DNA of 64,000 bases from Ophiobolus disseminans (GCA_010093685.1 MU006250.1:120639-184638), one strand, 5' to 3'; counted from the first letter of the stretch, positions 20,301-30,068 are shown. Notes: generated by a model from the sequence alone, not told the origin. Numbers and translations are program-made.

Positions 20301-21223
20301 GAGGTCCCATCGCTATTATATTTGGTCCATCCGCTGCGTCTGACCCACTTTCGCGGCTTCGGTGGAGGATTTGCCCATGCCAGCTTCTTCGCCATGCTCA
20401 GATAGGGCTCGGCAGTGTCCATGCCCAGCTTGTAAAAGTGCTCGTCCAGTGTGGCGCCCTGCAAGTCAGGCAGATCGAAGCCGACGGGCGGAGTCGAGTC
20501 CTGGTTCTTGCCGAGCAGCTCATGGCGGGTGAGGTGGTCCTGGGAGAGGGCGACGAGTTCGGGCGGTGACAAAGTGCTTGCGCCGGGGAAGACCTGCGAG
20601 TGCACGTGGCTGGAGAGCTGCTGGACACCGATCTCATTGAAGCGTGCCTCGGACGGGACGTTGAGGGTTGTCTGCTGCCGCCGGCGACTTGTTCTTGCCT
20701 CTATGGGCTTCTCTGTGGCGAGACCGATCGCTCTATGTGGCACTTCGGACGGGACATCGAGGCTCGGCTCCTTCGGCGGACGACTTTTTCTCGCCTTTGC
20801 GGACTTGTCTCTGGCAGGGACATTCTCACCGAGGCTCGCCTGTTTCGGCGCGCGACCTATATTTGCCTTTGTAGGCTTGTCTGCGGCGAGGCTGGTCTTA
20901 TCGATGCGCGGTTTGGGAGGGACATCGGGGCTCTTTTCCTTTGGGGGACGGCCTATTCTTGTCCTGGGCTTATCTGCGACGAGACCGGTCTCATTGACAG
21001 TCGTCTCCTTCGGCGGGCGACCGATTCTTACCTTGGGCTTGTCTGTGGCAAGACTAACCTCGGTGACGCTCTTCTCCTTTGGCGTGCGACTTTTCCTGAC
21101 CTTTCCGGACGTTTCTGTGGTGAGACATCGTCGCGATGCGCTCGGAAACGGGACGTGCGGCGCGATGGGGCGCGTTCGGTGAGCTACATTGGCGGCAAGT
21201 GTGCGACAGGAACAGCAGCTCAT
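17357..21223 (-). CDS. MIP1: Mitochondrial DNA polymerase gamma (Mip1)
   Basis: Replicative family A DNA polymerase of mitochondria, single exon, 1288 residues from the start at 21223. The frame stays open upstream to 21583, but that would overlap the divergent gene; the chosen Met opens a good mitochondrial presequence ending near RRCLTT. The exonuclease domain shows LTFDTEVMW (Exo I), GHNIGYDRARI (Exo II) and YCAADVEITHRVY (Exo III). The polymerase domain shows GADVDSQELWIASLIGDA (motif A), RNDAKVFNYGRIYGAG (motif B) and ITVHDEIRYLV (motif C). Between presequence and exonuclease, residues about 41-200 hold six degenerate repeats with IGRPPKE-like cores. Slightly longer than most fungal homologues because of this region. 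Confidence 0.95.
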   Translation of the reverse strand: MSCCSCRTLAANVAHRTRPIAPHVPFPSASRRCLTTETSGKVRKSRTPKEKSVTEVSLATDKPKVRIGRPPKETTVNETGLVADKPRTRIGRPPKEKSPDVPPKPRIDKTSLAADKPTKANIGRAPKQASLGENVPARDKSAKARKSRPPKEPSLDVPSEVPHRAIGLATEKPIEARTSRRRQQTTLNVPSEARFNEIGVQQLSSHVHSQVFPGASTLSPPELVALSQDHLTRHELLGKNQDSTPPVGFDLPDLQGATLDEHFYKLGMDTAEPYLSMAKKLAWANPPPKPRKWVRRSGWTKYNSDGTSEPVDAPDETMLTFDTEVMWKETSFACMACAVSPTAWYGWLSPWLLGESESDRHLIPLGDISQPRVIVGHNIGYDRARIAEEYNMAQSKNAFVDTMSLHVASNGMCSRQRPSWMKHKKSRELRDKVATSEENSELSELLASGAIPDEEEELWIGRSAINSLREVAKFHCNITIDKQRREYFGELDRAGIRGRLDELLDYCAADVEITHRVYQKVFPLFIETCPHPVSFAALRFLAAEILPVNETWDAYIHNAEATYRQLQDSIRERLVALTEKALEVKDQPDVYDEDPWLSQLDWSGQEVRMVKGKKKGDPPRPAASQKMPGMPKWYKDLFATRDSPMNLTMRTRLAPIMLKLSWDGYPLVWSDIHGWTYQVPLDEVFAYNEKGIKELDMSEEKNLKLRDATQHVYYKIPHKDGPQARCANPLAKGYLQYFEQGKLTSEFAYAKEALEMNASCSYWTSARDRIMSQMVVYNKEVPDAPELESASREPTGKVGFILPQVIPMGTVTRRSVENTWLTASNAKKNRVGSELKSMVRAPDGYCFVGADVDSQELWIASLIGDATFKLHGGNAVGFMTLEGTKSAGTDLHSRTAGILGISRNDAKVFNYGRIYGAGLKFASTLLRQFNPGLTDSQTTETANDLYQNTKGKKITRKLLHERPFWRGGTESFVFNKLEDFAEQERPRTPVLGAAITEALQRRYLTKGGFMTSRINWAIQSSGVDYLHLLIVAMDYLARRYNLDARLAITVHDEIRYLVKETDKYRAAMALQVANVWTRAMFSQQMGINELPQSCAYFSAIDIDHVLRKEVDMDCITPSNADPIPHGESLDIFTLLNKGDAARLDPDIIPTNPPTVEQYGSAYTPRIPVMTTLSGNDNTSPASLAYLKAQISSSDKELRDILKPLYAPRAPPKRKSKTEEAVEQVEKEELGLRLNVAHYQQMAQLMPVDAWGEYYKRVGNVGGNGGSGKVWQSGYVHPRSVGPRVAVRV
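20624..21103 (-). repeat. Six AT-hook-like repeats in the Mip1 N-terminus
   Basis: Six diverged copies of a 23-33 residue unit are encoded in frame with the polymerase. Cores in order are RKSRTPKE, RIGRPPKE, RIGRPPKE, NIGRAPKQ, RKSRPPKE and RTSRRRQQ, each followed by a spacer often ending in ADKP or TEKP. Two copies have the GRP core flanked by basic residues, as in AT-hooks. Confidence 0.75.
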
Positions 21224-21582
21224 GGTCGTGTGAAGGCTGCGCGTCACTGCATCGCGTCGAGGGTCGGGAGAGTCGCAGGCGACGCGGACGTCGCGGTTGC
21301 TGTCGTCATGACGGGGCCTAGCTCGAATAATTTGGGCGAACTCTTGGCGGCGATGGGTGACTCTGTGCTGCAGCCCTACCGGTTCCTTAACCGTAACCGC
21401 CTCCCGCTCGCTGGCTTGGGCGCACGCCATGGCCCTCGCACGTCCGCAGTCACCCCTGCAGTGCCACACAGGCGAGCCACGTCGGGTTGTCGTGATGCTG
21501 CTGTTGCTGCAGGTGAAGTCTGCCTTCCCCGCGACTCCATGACCTGAGCGCTGCCTGCAAGCTATTCCCGCCCGCCGCCACA
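21224..21582. promoter_or_regulatory. Shared promoter region, MIP1 / SLX8-like
   Basis: A 359-bp divergent spacer separates the two start codons. No clear TATA element is visible, and the two genes probably share regulatory sequence. Confidence 0.45.
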
Positions 21583-22562
21583 ATGGACCACACCTCCGGC
21601 TTCGACGTCACCGCCCACTACCACAATGAAGCACCACCCGCCACGGCCGACCGCGAACCACTGACGCCTGCCCACCATCCCGGCTTCCTCGACGGCCTGC
21701 TGCCCTTCTACGACCCCGATGGTCTCGACTTGCCCTACGACCTCAACCAGCACCACTTCGACGACGCCTACCCGCCCTCGCCCTCGCCGCCCCGCCAGGC
21801 CTTCCTCGACAACATCCTAAATCCAGCCGGCCTCGACCACAACCGCTACTCGCCCTTTGTCTACCGCAACTCGCCGCCGACCTTTCCCCCGAGGCACACT
21901 ATACTAGACGACATGCCGCCATACACGCGCACGTGCCCAGACAACAGCTCAGCACGCCCAGCACGGCTGCCAAACGGATATGTTGACCTGACTGCGACAC
22001 CAGACTCGCCCACGCAGCGGAGAAAGAGGCCGTCGCCCACACCAGGGCCCTCGGCAAAGCGCCAGAAGCGCCATCTTGGCTCAGCGGCGAGACGAGAAAG
22101 CAGCGGGTCCTTGAAGGTCGAAGAGGTGGATCTGACCGACGAGAGGCTGTCAGTGCGGGAACTTTTACAGAAACAGCGAGAAGATGCTGTCAAGTCGCAA
22201 ACGAGACCGGAGGAGAAGCCTACTACCTTCAACACCTTCACCTGCGTCATTTGCATGGACAATCCGACCGACCTGACTGCTACGGCCTGTGGTACGTTTG
22301 TTACACGTCACGCATGGGTCACGCTAATCATGAACTAGGGCACCTTTTCTGCCATACATGTCTGAATGAAGCCCTCATCGCTGGCGAAAACCGTGCAGGC
22401 CACGGCGAACCCAGGCGCTCACAATGCCCTGTCTGTCGAAAATTCATCAACCGCTCCAAGACCACCGACATCATACCCCTCCTCCTGAAGAAGGGTCTGG
22501 CCACACAGCCGAGAAAGAGGAAGATTGCATCACCCGCCGCTGTCGCACCAAAGGTACAGTGA
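21583..22562 (+). CDS. RING finger protein, SLX8/RNF4-like SUMO-targeted ubiquitin ligase
   Basis: Exons 21583-22291 and 22339-22562 give 310 residues; the intron (GTACGT...AACTAG) splits the RING between ATACG and HLFC. The C3HC4 RING reads FTCVICMDNPTDLTATACG / HLFCHTCLNEAL, then QCPVCRKFI. The N-terminal half is disordered and Pro-rich with short VDLT motifs (YVDLTATP, EEVDLTDERL) that look like SUMO-interaction motifs next to acidic residues. RING at the C-terminus plus SIM-like motifs upstream is the layout of Slx8/RNF4 ligases, which ubiquitinate SUMOylated nuclear proteins in genome maintenance. The exact orthology is inferred. Confidence 0.78.
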
Positions 22563-23003
22563 ACTGTACATGGATCTGCTGTTTTCATTTATTTGTATTG
22601 CATATCATGTCTGGAGCCGTACTAAAGTCTGGATAGCGTACAGTCAGACAGCCTCTGTCGCAAGCGAGAAAGAGGCGTGCTCGCCGAAGCTACGATGATC
22701 TGGAGTGGGTTTGAGGGGTGCAATGCCAAGGACAGGAGCCATCAGAGCTGAATGTATACTGTGATATGGGAGGTAGCCACGACAGCGGTAGACATGAATC
22801 CCACGAGCGGAGATGCACGACGAAGTGAGCGATCATACTGGGCGGATTTGTCGGATTGCATTTGCATTAGCGCCATCATCATGACGTCGTCATGCGCAGG
22901 AGATAGGAAGAAAAGAAAGGGCTATAAACTTCGCATCCACTCCAACAAACCACATACCAATACCTTGCACCCCCCCTCCGCACACCCCCGACAGTCAGTC
23001 ACA
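22563..23003. other. Intergenic, LDH upstream region
   Basis: This is the 3' flank of the RING gene and the promoter side of lactate dehydrogenase. An AGGGCTATAAACTT stretch near 22918-22931 is a plausible TATA element about 80 bp before the ATG. Confidence 0.45.
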
Positions 23004-23980
23004 ATGCCGCCAAACCCCAAACTCACGTCCCAGATTGCCATCGTCGGCGCCGGCGACGTCGGCGCAACAATCGCATACTCACTCATCATGAACTCCGTTG
23101 CGGGTGACATATTGATGATCGACCCCAAAGAAGAAGTCCGAGACGCACAAATCCAAGACCTCTCAGACGCTACTTTCCACGGCAATACTAGCACGCGCAT
23201 ACGAGCCGGGACGCACAAGGAAGCTGGGCAGGCAGATATCATCGTCATGACCGCGGGCGCGAAGCAGAAGAAAGGTATGCTGTATATGTGGTTTTTTAGT
23301 GAAGGGAAGGGAAGGATTGACAGCGAGTAGGCGAATCCCGCGCCGACCTAATCGGGCGCAACAAATCCATTCTCGAATCCGCAATCGCCGATATGAAACC
23401 CCTTCGCTCCGACACAATCCTCCTCCTCGTCGCCAACCCCGTCGACGCACTAACCTACTTCGCGCAACAATACGCCGCACTCCCCAAAACACAGGTCCTC
23501 GGCTCAGGCACGTTCCTCGACTCAGCGCGCCTGCGTGGCATTTTAGCGCAAAAAGCGGGCGTCGCGCCGGATAGTGTGGATGCATACGTTCTCGGCGAAC
23601 ACGGCGAGACGCAATTCGTGGCCTGGAGTTGTGCGTCGATTGGCGGCATCCCGTTGGACCACGTCCTCACGCAGGATATCGACAAACAGGCGGTTGCGGA
23701 CGACGTGAAGAATAAAGCCACGAGTATTATCGAGAATAAAGGCGTTACGAATTACGGCATTGGGGCTGTGGCGGCGAGTATCTGCAAAAGTATACTAGGG
23801 GATGAGAGGGTTGTTAGGGCGGTAAGTCATTGGCAGGAGGAGTTGGGAGTGTGTTTGAGTTTGCCGGCTGTGTTGGGGAGGGAGGGCGTTGCCAGGATGA
23901 TTAAGGTGCCGATGAGCGAGGGCGAGAAAGTCAAGTTGAGGGGGAGTGCGGAGGCGTTGCGGGAGATGGTTAGTGAGTAA
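23004..23980 (+). CDS. L-lactate dehydrogenase
   Basis: NAD-dependent interconversion of pyruvate and L-lactate in the cytosol. Exons 23004-23274 and 23331-23980 (306 residues) are joined over a 56-nt intron, giving AGAKQKKGESRADLIGRN. The Rossmann loop is IVGAGDVGATIAY, and the aspartate that selects NAD is in LMIDPKEE. The catalytic histidine lies in VLGEHGETQF. The glutamine in AKQKKGESR falls at the specificity position that is Gln in lactate and Arg in malate dehydrogenases, which supports LDH. The ATG has ACAATGCC context. L-LDH of this type is found in some but not all filamentous ascomycetes. Confidence 0.9.
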
Positions 23981-24025
23981 GATTTTCTGTTGGGATGTTG
24001 GGGTTTGGGGGATTGGGGGTAGTAG

Positions 24026-24048
24026 ATCATCATCATCATCATCATCAT
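24026..24048. repeat. (ATC)n microsatellite
   Basis: Seven consecutive ATC units plus AT, in the 3' flank of the lactate dehydrogenase gene. Confidence 0.9.
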
Positions 24049-25831
24049 GTTCTCTGATTAGACTTTTGGAATTCTTCTCGCGTCTGCGTTGTGTGCACTG
24101 CGTTGTGTGCGTCATCTGCTGAGCTCTACATCACATCCCTTATCCTGCCCCGCTTCCTCTTTATCTTGCCATTCATAAGGCGTTATTTCGATTGCAGCTA
24201 TACTTCCTTTCCCGCTTTTCTCCCTCCTTGCCTATGTCCTCGTCCCAATCCAATGCGTCCTTCCCTCTTCCTCATCCGCCAAGCCTTTCATAAATACTAT
24301 ACCTCCTCCCCACTTCTATCCCTCCATCAAGCAAATGCGTAAGCTTCCACACTGCGTAGGCTATCGTGGCTTTCTTGTAGTAGCTTAGTTGTTCGTCATT
24401 AAGCGTTCCATCTCTTTCCGCGTCTGATTCTGGTGTAGGTTTTTTGGATGCGTTGTCTACCAATACATAGCATAGTCACCATATTTTATCTCGACCTATT
24501 CTACTGCACCGTGCGGGTTCGCGTATAGTAGCTCAGTGTCTCGGGTGGCATCAAATTGTTCTACGTCTTTCCGCGTTATCTGCTCCTTTGACGCGTTGAC
24601 GCCAAGCCCCACCACCACACGTCAACTCTGGTATTCCTTTCCCTACCCCAAGCTACCCATGCATAGGCCGTTTCGGCATACTTCCTCGCCACCTTCCCTT
24701 CTCAAACTCTTCTCCCTCCTTCGGCGTCTTTGCGCGTCCCGGCCCCTTGCACTTTTCCGTTTCTCTGCGTACCGAAGTCATCCGCCAAGCCCCACCACCA
24801 CACGTCAACTTCGGTACTACCTACCCAACTTCTTCACTCCGCTTTTATCAGATCCCCGGATACTGTCCAAAGATTCACGCAGAAAACTTCTTCCGTTCCG
24901 TTCCGTTTGCATCTATGGTGTTGTCAGTGGCTTATGAGATTGCAGACTTAAGTGAGTGCTGGACTTTGTCATATTTGTACCTGTATTTGCTTTCTCGTAG
25001 AAGGGTTTCTCTGGTGCGATGCTAGTAATATATAGGAGGGCGACTATGGTACAATGCAGAGGCTTATCGATAGCAGATTGAGGTCTCGGTCGTGGGTCGA
25101 GCTCTTGCTCTTATTTCACTGGGCTGTGTGTTCGCGCCTGGGACTGCTGCGTATCAGGAAGTAGCTTCGTGAAAGAGGCGATATTCAGCTGCGTGGTCTA
25201 GGCGAAGTGACATGTGCTTCGATGTATCTGCATGCTACCACTCGCTGTTGTGCAGTTTGCCTGAGTACCACTCACATAGCATACCGTGATATGTTGGCCC
25301 AATTGCATCCCCAGCTTAATCCACAGCTGCCATTGATCGGTATGGTTCCAAGCTCTTTGAATACCCAGCTTAATTCGCGGTTGCTATTTGTCTGCATATT
25401 GGCTCGATCATCGTACTGTACCGTGTCGTTCCGTGCCGACGTGTTGTAAGTCGGGGTCCTCTGTGCTGGCAAACATTACTTGAGCCTACTATTGGACGGC
25501 GAGTATCCAAGCTAAAATTTATGTTATATTGCAGGCGTCTGAGTCTGAGGAATACTCGCCCTTGCTATCTGGCCGTAGAACAGATATGGCAACCGATCGA
25601 CGTATCTTTTGAGGTTGTGTACACATTCAGGGTCTAGTAAGCGTGAGTGCCATAGTTCACACGCGAAACATCATACCTACCTAATATGATGCGCGAATTC
25701 GAAATCCATGGGAACGAATCCTCTTGGACCCAAGGAACCTTTCCATTTAGTAAGTCAGCATGCGCTCTTCCCCATGTATAAGAGATCCACTCTGAATTGC
25801 TCCAAACCATCCATCCTACATTTTCCCAAAG

Positions 25832-25908
25832 ATATTCCTCGACATTTTGAGGTGTGTTTCTTGACATTCGAGGGCATATTTCTTGACATTCCAAGGGATA
25901 TTTCTTAA
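25832..25908. repeat. Short tandem repeat, 22-25 nt unit
   Basis: Three imperfect copies of TTTCTTGACATTCNAGGGATAT and the start of a fourth end about 55 bp before the ATG of the 842-residue gene. It may form part of its 5' leader. Confidence 0.7.
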
Positions 25909-25963
25909 CAAATTTCCCTGAACCCACACAAGCCAAAAGCCAACGGGGCTCATCCCCAGCACG

Positions 25964-28492
25964 ATGGATCCCAACGAAAGATACCCCCCCTGGGTTCCAA
26001 AGGCCAGGAGATCCAATGCCGTTTCCAATCAAGGTGTCCAACCACCCACAGCTAATCCCCCTCCATTCAATCCTCCTTCAGGCCCACAAGCCAAAGCACA
26101 ACAACAGCAACAGCAAGCACGCCCTCACCGTGCCCAACAAGCCACAAACTGGAGGCAAAATGCTGGTCCTCCTTCCGCTCCTCAAGCTGCACCCCCAGTT
26201 CCAATGTTGCCACCCTGCCCTTCTTCCGCTGCACAAGCAGCATATATAACAGAGACGCCAACACACCCACCAAGTGTGGAGTGGCTCCATGGCATGTCAC
26301 AGCCCACCACGTCGACGGTGCGAAATGTGTACCAGCCGCAAATCAACCATGGTTGGACCCAGAACATGGCACCTGTCAACGCGGCACCATTGTCGCTTCC
26401 AAAACCCCATTTCGATCAGCAAGAATTCGAGGAGTGGAAACAAGCAGGCTACATCAAAACGACGTACGATTACAATAGGTACAAGAATATGTTGATTGCT
26501 CAGGGGAGATATGTACAGCGAAATACCCCTGCTGGTCCTGCTAGTCCTGCTGGTCCGCAACCGAGCCTTAGCTCGTACCAAACCCCTTCATATGGGCCAT
26601 CGACCCCGAGGTATGGCCAGGGTAGCTATGCAGATTTCCCTTGTGTTCCTCGCCAAAACGTGTCGCCCCCGCATGCTGGACCTTCGAGTAGGAGGTATGG
26701 TCAGGGTGGCCATGCAGGCTCCTCTCATGTTCCTTGCCAAGGTGTGTCGCCCCCGCACGCTGGACCGTCGACAGGTCCCCCACTTGGGCCATCGATTGGG
26801 ACTTATGGTCAGTCCACCCGTGCGCCTTTCCCACGTGTGTCGCCCCCGCATGCTGGATTGTCGAGCGCCCCTTACCGTGCTCCGGGTAGCCATGCGGCGC
26901 CACCCGTCGGTCCCAGGAATGCAGCGCGCAAGCCTAACGACCAGCCTGACACCCGCCCACGAGTCGGTGCAAACACTTATGGGTCCGGCCATAGCACCGC
27001 AATTCGCTTCGGAAGCCACCGACCTGGAGTTGTAGAAGAAACGGGGCCTGGCGCTCATGGCAAGGGAAAGGGAAAGGCTCCAGCTCCTGAGCCTCAATTT
27101 TCTGGTCCATCTCATGCGCCATCCATACCCGAAGCAGCAGTCTCTACCACTCCTCCTCACGCCTCTGGTTCAACACATGCAGTACAGTGGCTCCCTGTTA
27201 TGCTCCATGGAAGTAATCCAAGCTTTGAACCTCATCAGGAATATCCTGACTGGGCACCTGGGCCTTCAATTGGGTATGTCGAACACCTGCGGAGCGCCAA
27301 CAAGCGTCACACCCTTGCGGCTGGAGAAGGAGCTGCTAATCTTGTCAGTCCCAACCAATTTTCGCGTGAACAAGACTCTGAGGCCGGCCCTTCAAGCGAA
27401 GCTCAGGCTAGACGTCAAGCCTTTCTTGATATACTGAACTCACACATCACACGCCGGCTACAAAGGAGTGCTACAGTGCCCGCTGTTCTTCTTCCCAATG
27501 GGACGGTTGTCCGACATGATAGCCAAAGTTCGTCGAGCTCGTCGAATCCTTGCGCTACACCTCCTGGCAAATGGGATACTGAGGATGGTGCGGACCCTGC
27601 TGCCACTCAACCACCAATTCCCGCTAGTGATGAAAGTATTTCCTCGACCAGTTCGTCCGATGAGAGGGTACACACGCCAGTATCAGGCGACGACGAGGAA
27701 GATATGACCGACGAGGATGACGCGGATATTTCCAGCACACCCCCAACCCCCCATAACGACAGTGAGGCCTCACCGGAACTGACCTACCATTTGCCTGCAT
27801 TCCTACAGGTCGATATTGCCGCCTCTAATGACTCGCACACCATGAACGTCCTCCACATCGAACTCCTGGCCGACCATTACGAGCCCAAGGGCATCTATAG
27901 CGGCGATGCAAAGCTAGGGTTCGCAGCGAACGGCTTGCCCTTTGGTAGCAAGACCTGGGACCCTGCTCAGCAAGACCGCCGTAAACTACCAGCCCCACAA
28001 TATACGTTTGAACCGCGATTTCCAGGCGAGAAGTTGAATGTATTCGTTAGGAAGTCGGATGAGCATATAGTCTTGCACCGGATGAGCCTGTACGATTATG
28101 TGTGCATCCACAGGCTTTTGAAAGTAGACCAGATACCGGAAATCCTGCGCGCAATGGAAGCGGTCAGGGCCGATGCTAAACGCTTGGGCGTTGCCCATGG
28201 TGGCATTCTCTTCGACAATGTTGAGCTCGAGCTGGAGGGAAGAACGGAGGTAGGAGTACCCGATCCGCGCAGCCTATTAATACAGTTGGGGATTGTACCC
28301 AACACAGCTGTGCGGTATTCCTGCAAGATTTTTAAGGTTATTTTGGGTAATGGTAGGACTCTGTTCAAAGACGGAGTTCAGGTGTCTGGGCTGCGCACCA
28401 ATCTGTACCTGGGGTTCGATGAGCGCGCCATTGAGGATTTGAAGAGGTGGCTGGAAGCGAATCTGGGCCCACGGTTGTCAAGTTCCTACTGA
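25964..28492 (+). CDS. Orphan 842-residue Pro/Gln-rich protein
   Basis: One uninterrupted exon, start context CACGATGG. Residues 1-600 are low complexity: Pro, Gln (a Q6 run near residue 45), Ser and Gly rich, with three or four imperfect repeats around residues 205-310 built on RYGQG...VSPPHAGPSS. An acidic Ser/Glu/Asp stretch (about 545-600) follows. The last 240 residues look folded, with alternating hydrophobic beta/alpha content (LPAFLQVDIAA, MNVLHIELLADHYEPKG, LNLYLGFDERAIEDLKRWLE-like end). No signal peptide or membrane segment is seen. I do not recognise the family. It may be a lineage-specific nuclear or RNA-associated protein, but nothing fixes its role. Confidence 0.75.
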   Translation: MDPNERYPPWVPKARRSNAVSNQGVQPPTANPPPFNPPSGPQAKAQQQQQQARPHRAQQATNWRQNAGPPSAPQAAPPVPMLPPCPSSAAQAAYITETPTHPPSVEWLHGMSQPTTSTVRNVYQPQINHGWTQNMAPVNAAPLSLPKPHFDQQEFEEWKQAGYIKTTYDYNRYKNMLIAQGRYVQRNTPAGPASPAGPQPSLSSYQTPSYGPSTPRYGQGSYADFPCVPRQNVSPPHAGPSSRRYGQGGHAGSSHVPCQGVSPPHAGPSTGPPLGPSIGTYGQSTRAPFPRVSPPHAGLSSAPYRAPGSHAAPPVGPRNAARKPNDQPDTRPRVGANTYGSGHSTAIRFGSHRPGVVEETGPGAHGKGKGKAPAPEPQFSGPSHAPSIPEAAVSTTPPHASGSTHAVQWLPVMLHGSNPSFEPHQEYPDWAPGPSIGYVEHLRSANKRHTLAAGEGAANLVSPNQFSREQDSEAGPSSEAQARRQAFLDILNSHITRRLQRSATVPAVLLPNGTVVRHDSQSSSSSSNPCATPPGKWDTEDGADPAATQPPIPASDESISSTSSSDERVHTPVSGDDEEDMTDEDDADISSTPPTPHNDSEASPELTYHLPAFLQVDIAASNDSHTMNVLHIELLADHYEPKGIYSGDAKLGFAANGLPFGSKTWDPAQQDRRKLPAPQYTFEPRFPGEKLNVFVRKSDEHIVLHRMSLYDYVCIHRLLKVDQIPEILRAMEAVRADAKRLGVAHGGILFDNVELELEGRTEVGVPDPRSLLIQLGIVPNTAVRYSCKIFKVILGNGRTLFKDGVQVSGLRTNLYLGFDERAIEDLKRWLEANLGPRLSSSY

Positions 28493-28717
28493 GCGACCAT
28501 CCAAGCGCAACTACGTTTGTTGACGTCTTTGGTCCTGAGAGAAGCCAGCAACTGAAGCATAGGTATGTGGAAGTTCGTCCACTCGAGAATATCCATTCGC
28601 TGACCATGTCCTTGGAGTGTTCGTCGCACTCTCAAGGTATAGGCATTTTCATAAGCTCACACGAGACCACGATCGAACTGGCACTCACATAGATGATGAT
28701 CACATTGACTTTCCATT

Positions 28718-29681
28718 CTAAACCGACGACGAAGCTTTTGTACCGCGAACAACCCACAGCGGGTCTAGGTGATCAGGGAGGTGTGGAGAGCGAATCAGGA
28801 CGGTACCGTGGTCATCTGTAACGCGCATGCCGCTCTCATCGCGTGCGCATAGATCGACAATCTCGACGTCTTTCCAGCCCGAGAAGTGTAAATAGTCTGG
28901 CACAGTTAGCTTCATGCCATCAAAATTGAACTCCATACTCACCTCCAACAAGCTCCAATCTCCCCTGCTCAGACAACATCATCCACCTCCTAACAACCTT
29001 GTTCGGAAAACAGCGATTACTTATGACGAGATGCACTTTCCCGCCCTCCTTTGTCGCCTCGAGCAAGTTCCTGCAAATTTCCAGCGGCTTGACCAGATAG
29101 TCAATACTGACGACACATGTCACAGCATCGAACTTGACGTCCTTGCCCTCCCACCCCTTCCGCACATCATGCGGCGCCTTATTCAGATCCAACACGCGCC
29201 AATGCTCTTCGACCCCAAACACACCATTGAGCTTCATCTCCTCGGCATTCAACCCCACACCAAAGCACTCCATCTCATTCTTTTGTACCGCCTGCTTGAC
29301 TTCAAACGGATAGAAACTCTTCCAGCTCGTGCACATGTCTAATATGCGTCCCTTCGTCGGTAGTACGGTGCCGTAGTACTCCGTTAGGCGCGCAATCGAT
29401 GGGTCGTCAATGTGCGTCACGAGCCGTGGCTGCCGGTAAAACACGCCGTCGTCGTTCTCGTCGTAGCGCGTGAAGTCGGACTCGTCGTAGGGCCATGTAT
29501 CGTATTTGGGCGTGTAGGGTGTTGACGGGAAAGGCCCGGTGTTGAAGGAAGCGGCGGACGCCATGCCAGTAATGGAGAAGAAGTTGAAGGGAAACTTAGA
29601 GGTGCGTGTTAACGAGGCGTAGGTGCGCCAAAGAGGTGATGTGGCTGGGCGGAGGAAGTTGGCATATCGCGAGAAGGACAT
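28718..29681 (-). CDS. SAM-dependent methyltransferase-like protein
   Basis: Exons 29681-28943 and 28896-28718 are joined over a 46-nt intron (GTGAGT...GCCAG), giving LELVGDYLHFSGWKDVEIVDL and 305 residues. Residues 1-40 (Arg/Ser/Phe rich, no acidic residues) look like a mitochondrial targeting sequence. Motif I is KGRILDMCTSWKSFYP, a variant of the SAM-binding loop seen in a class I methyltransferase subfamily with an LDLxSSWxSHxP-like signature. FDAVTCVVSIDYLVKPLEI is the motif II/III region. Substrate unknown. Divergent from the ABM-like gene, 387 bp away. Confidence 0.75.
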
Positions 29682-30068
29682 GATCTAGAGTTTGCGGAAG
29701 CTGTCGACGGCGCGGTCGACGTTGAGAAGGCGTTTCAAGGTCGTGATGTCATGAGTGCCACGCGTAGCCACGCGCGACCACGTGCGAGCGAAGAGTGGCT
29801 CATGCAGGGACCAGCCATGTTCTACTATCTTCAGACACTAATGAGTCGTACGACGTCTCCAGCGTAGTACAGGAGATGGTTTGCGGTGGTGATAAGGAGG
29901 ACGCGCAGTGGACGATGCGGATATCTTGTTCCGACTCGGAACAAGCGTTTCCGGGGTTGCGGGGAATCCGAGCACATGTAAACGATAAATTAGAGCAGAT
30001 TTCGACGAATAAGAATCAATCATCATCTTGAGTTTACTATTAGAGCATCAATACATTGCTTATTCAAT
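29682..30068. promoter_or_regulatory. Divergent promoter region
   Basis: This is the spacer between the methyltransferase and ABM-like starts. No clear element is seen beyond an A/T-rich leader just before 30069. Confidence 0.35.

Larger units (their letters stand above)
23981..25963. other. Long gene-poor interval
   Basis: Nearly 2 kb has no recognisable gene. It contains an (ATC)7 microsatellite at 24026-24048, a 27-nt direct repeat (24601-24627 and 24784-24810), pyrimidine-rich tracts, and a short tandem repeat at 25832-25908. A 63-codon minus-strand frame (24463-24272) has plausible protein composition but no other support. Confidence 0.5.

Noticed and set aside
20600..21547. 315-codon plus-strand frame opposite the Mip1 N-terminus
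   Set aside because: Shadow of the repeat region of a clearly identified gene; no domain content.
21224..21583. Upstream extension of the polymerase gamma frame (120 extra codons)
   Set aside because: Would overlap the divergent RING gene start and puts the obvious mitochondrial presequence in the interior.
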